Below are positions 3,934 through 5,423 of a stretch of DNA of 5,423 nt, piece after piece; position 1 is the first letter of the stretch, and every line of letters starts with the position of its first letter. The position numbers and the translations under genes were made by a program. This DNA comes from Kingella oralis. Lineage in GTDB: Bacteria; Pseudomonadota; Gammaproteobacteria; Burkholderiales; Neisseriaceae. The stretch covers positions 1-5,423 of the forward strand of contig CAJPSG010000097.1 of assembly GCA_905373195.1 (NCBI GenBank). The letters run 5' to 3'. Below the pieces are notes generated by a model. It was not told the DNA's origin, did not search any database, and was given only the letters and a program-made list of their open reading frames with translations.

Positions 3934-5014
3934 TCACGGCACAATCACCGTAAACACATACGCCGCCAAATTCACCAGCAACACAATGCCATACAGCATA
4001 TTAGATTTGCCATAGTGCAGCGACAGCATCACGGTAAACGTGCTCAACCCCAGCAGCAGCATGGATTTGGCATCCAAGCCCAGTACCACGTCAATATCAT
4101 AAATCAGGCACACCAACGCCACGGCGGGAATGGTGAGCCCGATGCTGGCAAGGGCAGAACCCAACGCCAGATTGATGCTGGTTTGCAAACGATTGCGGCG
4201 GGGGGCAGTAAGCGCGGCGAGGCTTTCGGGCATCAGCACCACGGCGGCGATAATCACGCCCACCAGCGCCTTGGGCGCGCCCCACGACACCACCATGCTT
4301 TCAATGGCGGGCGACAGGGCTTTTGCCAACGCAATCACCACGCCCAAACACATCACCAAGCACACCAAGCTGGCAAGGGCGACTTGGGCGGAAGGTGGCT
4401 CAGCATGATGGTTCACATCTTCATCATCGGCTAGAAAATAGTCGCGGTGGCGCACGGTTTGGGTCAGGATAAAGGAAAAATACAGCACAAAAGACGCAAT
4501 GGCGATAAACAGCAGCTGCGCCGTGTTGTAGCTGCCCGATGGCGTGCTGGTGGTGAAATTGGGCAGCACCAGCGTGAGCACCAAAATGGAAATCAGCGTT
4601 ACCAGCGCGGTACTCACCGATTTTTTATTGAAAAATTGCTCGCGGTGTTTCAGGCCACCAATCAGCAGGCACACGCCCAGCAATCCCGTTAAAATCAACA
4701 TGATAGCGGCAAACACGGTATCGCGCGCCAAATACGCAGCGTTACTGCCCCCCGCCCATCATCATGGAAACAATCAACCCCACTTCCAACACGGTAATCG
4801 CCAGCGCGAGAATAATCGTGCCAAACGGTTCGCCCACTTTATGCGCCACCACTTCGGCATGGTGCACGGCGGATAACACGCTGCCAATCAGCATCGCGCC
4901 GCCAATCAACTGCAACGGCACACTGCCTTTGATGCCGATGAAATACACCAGCCATGCGGCAATAGGCAGGGCGATAGACCAGATGGGGAGAGGGTTGTGG
5001 GTGGGTTTTGTCAT
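3934..5014 (-). pseudogene. chaA: Ca2+/H+ antiporter ChaA, split by a frameshift in a G6 run
   Basis: ChaA is an inner-membrane cation/proton antiporter of the CaCA family that exports Ca2+ (also Na+/K+ in Escherichia coli). The first frame (5014-4742, 90 residues) holds HHAEVVAHKVGEPFG (51-65) and the acidic TVLEVGLI, the first alpha-repeat. It ends at TAA just after SMMMGGGQ. The second frame (to 3934) carries on with ARDTVFAAIMLILTG, an acidic linker (DDEDVNHHAE), and the second alpha-repeat GVIIAAVVLMPESLAAL with LGSALASIGLTIP. Removing one base from the G run at 4748-4753 joins them through GGGSNAAYLARDTVF, giving about 359 residues, close to the roughly 366 of E. coli ChaA. The second frame has no ATG or ribosome-binding site at the join (only TTG), so two separate genes are unlikely. 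The start at 5014 lacks a clear Shine-Dalgarno. Sequencing error, a true null allele or a slippage-controlled gene all remain possible. Confidence 0.85.
4748..4753 (-). repeat. G6 homopolymer at the chaA frameshift
   Basis: Six C on the plus strand (six G in the coding strand), just preceded by GGGC. Five G would restore the full antiporter frame. Short G or C runs are classic slippage sites in Neisseriaceae, although established phase-variable tracts are usually longer. Confidence 0.6.
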
Positions 5015-5046
5015 GTTGGGATTGGGAATAAGGTTGGGTTTGGATT

Positions 5047-5058
5047 TTCAGGCTGCCT
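5047..5058 (-). repeat. DNA uptake sequence (AG-kingDUS), exact 12-mer
   Basis: TTCAGGCTGCCT, between murE and chaA. The TAG stop of murE overlaps its first two bases (TAGGCAGCC on the minus strand). Confidence 0.85.
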
Positions 5059-5422
5059 ACCATTGCCCTAAGGCATCTTGCGCCACTTCAAAATCAGAAA
5101 AATGATGTTTCACCCCTTGAATATCCTGATACGTCTCATGCCCCTTGCCTGCAATCAGCACAATATCGTGCGCTTGCGCTTGGGCGATGGTTTGTTCAAT
5201 CGCGGCTTTGCGGTCGGGCTCTACCAGCGCGGGCTGTGGCACGGAGGGCAGGATGTCGTTAATGATGGCTTGGGGCTGCTCGGTGCGCGGGTTGTCGCTG
5301 GTTACGACCACGCGGTCGGCGAACTGACTGACGACTGCGCCCATCAGTGGGCGTTTGCCACGGTCGCGGTCGCCGCCGCAGCCGAATACGCACCAAAGCT
5401 GGCTTTCAGGCTGCTGGATTTC
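5057..5422 (-). CDS. murE: UDP-N-acetylmuramoyl-L-alanyl-D-glutamate--2,6-diaminopimelate ligase (MurE), C-terminal part
   Basis: MurE adds meso-diaminopimelate to UDP-MurNAc-L-Ala-D-Glu in the cytoplasm. Only the last 121 residues are in the window; the 5' part lies beyond the right edge. The fragment holds VFGCGGDRDRGKRPLMG (12-28), the DNPR motif (43-46, at 5285-5296) that recognises meso-diaminopimelate rather than lysine, and the C-terminal-domain motif GKGHE (92-96, at 5135-5149), followed by YQ and the FSD that precedes the C-terminus. The visible length matches a normal MurE end, so the 3' end is intact. The stop codon TAG overlaps a uptake sequence. chaA begins 42 bases downstream. 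The upstream reading frame into position 5422 (EIQQPESQLWC) is continuous. Confidence 0.95.
   Translation of the reverse strand, partial: EIQQPESQLWCVFGCGGDRDRGKRPLMGAVVSQFADRVVVTSDNPRTEQPQAIINDILPSVPQPALVEPDRKAAIEQTIAQAQAHDIVLIAGKGHETYQDIQGVKHHFSDFEVAQDALGQW
5405..5414 (-). repeat. DNA uptake sequence, 10-base core
   Basis: TTCAGGCTGC followed by TG. It encodes QQPES inside murE. Confidence 0.55.
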
Positions 5423-5423
5423 G

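Noticed and set aside
3856..4434. Plus-strand 192-residue His/Gln-rich open frame
   Set aside because: It is the complement of the hydrophobic codons of chaA; such His/Gln-rich antisense reading is typical of membrane-protein genes.
3934..5014. Two separate antiporter subunit genes
   Set aside because: The junction falls in the middle of a single ChaA alignment, the second half has only a TTG and no ribosome-binding site, and a one-base change restores the full frame.
1..5423. CRISPR array or mobile element based on the many repeated 12-mers
   Set aside because: The repeats are dispersed on both strands, lie inside and between genes, and match the uptake-sequence consensus; there is no regular spacing and no transposase, integrase or cas gene.

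Overview
The window looks like a member of the Neisseriaceae using the 'king' DNA-uptake-sequence dialect, most likely Kingella or a close oral relative. The main evidence is about fifteen copies, on both strands, of the 12-mer AGGCAGCCTGAA or near matches. This is the reported AG-kingDUS type, distinct from GCCGTCTGAA of classical Neisseria. The cell-wall genes fit a Gram-negative that makes meso-diaminopimelate peptidoglycan.

Almost all coding is on the minus strand, so it reads from right to left. At the right edge is the C-terminal part of murE (5057 to beyond the edge), followed by a chaA-type Ca2+/H+ antiporter locus (3934-5014) broken into two frames at a run of six G. Next comes a 318-residue exported protein of unknown function (2945-3901) that appears to carry two SecD-head-like modules, then complete murF (1569-2921). 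The murE-murF pair is a remnant of the dcw peptidoglycan and division cluster. chaA and the exported protein sit between the two ligases as an apparent insert, with uptake sequences at or near its boundaries. All gaps are short, so the four genes could be co-transcribed.

Beyond murF (1-1568) the expected mraY is absent. A uptake-sequence stem-loop follows the murF stop. Then come a possible 47-residue membrane peptide (1243-1386), two tandem DUF4190-type small membrane proteins (867-1205 and 318-824), and a frameshifted C-terminal remnant of a third copy (164-314). This looks like a local tandem-duplication array in decay. At the extreme left, a plus-strand frame ending at 62 may be the tail of a convergent gene.

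MurE and MurF do successive cytoplasmic steps: adding meso-diaminopimelate, then D-Ala-D-Ala, to the UDP-MurNAc peptide. The other genes have no demonstrated link to that pathway. The points most worth checking are the chaA homopolymer frameshift, the SecD-like exported protein, and the decaying DUF4190 array. I saw no CRISPR array, tRNA, rRNA, insertion sequence or phage gene.
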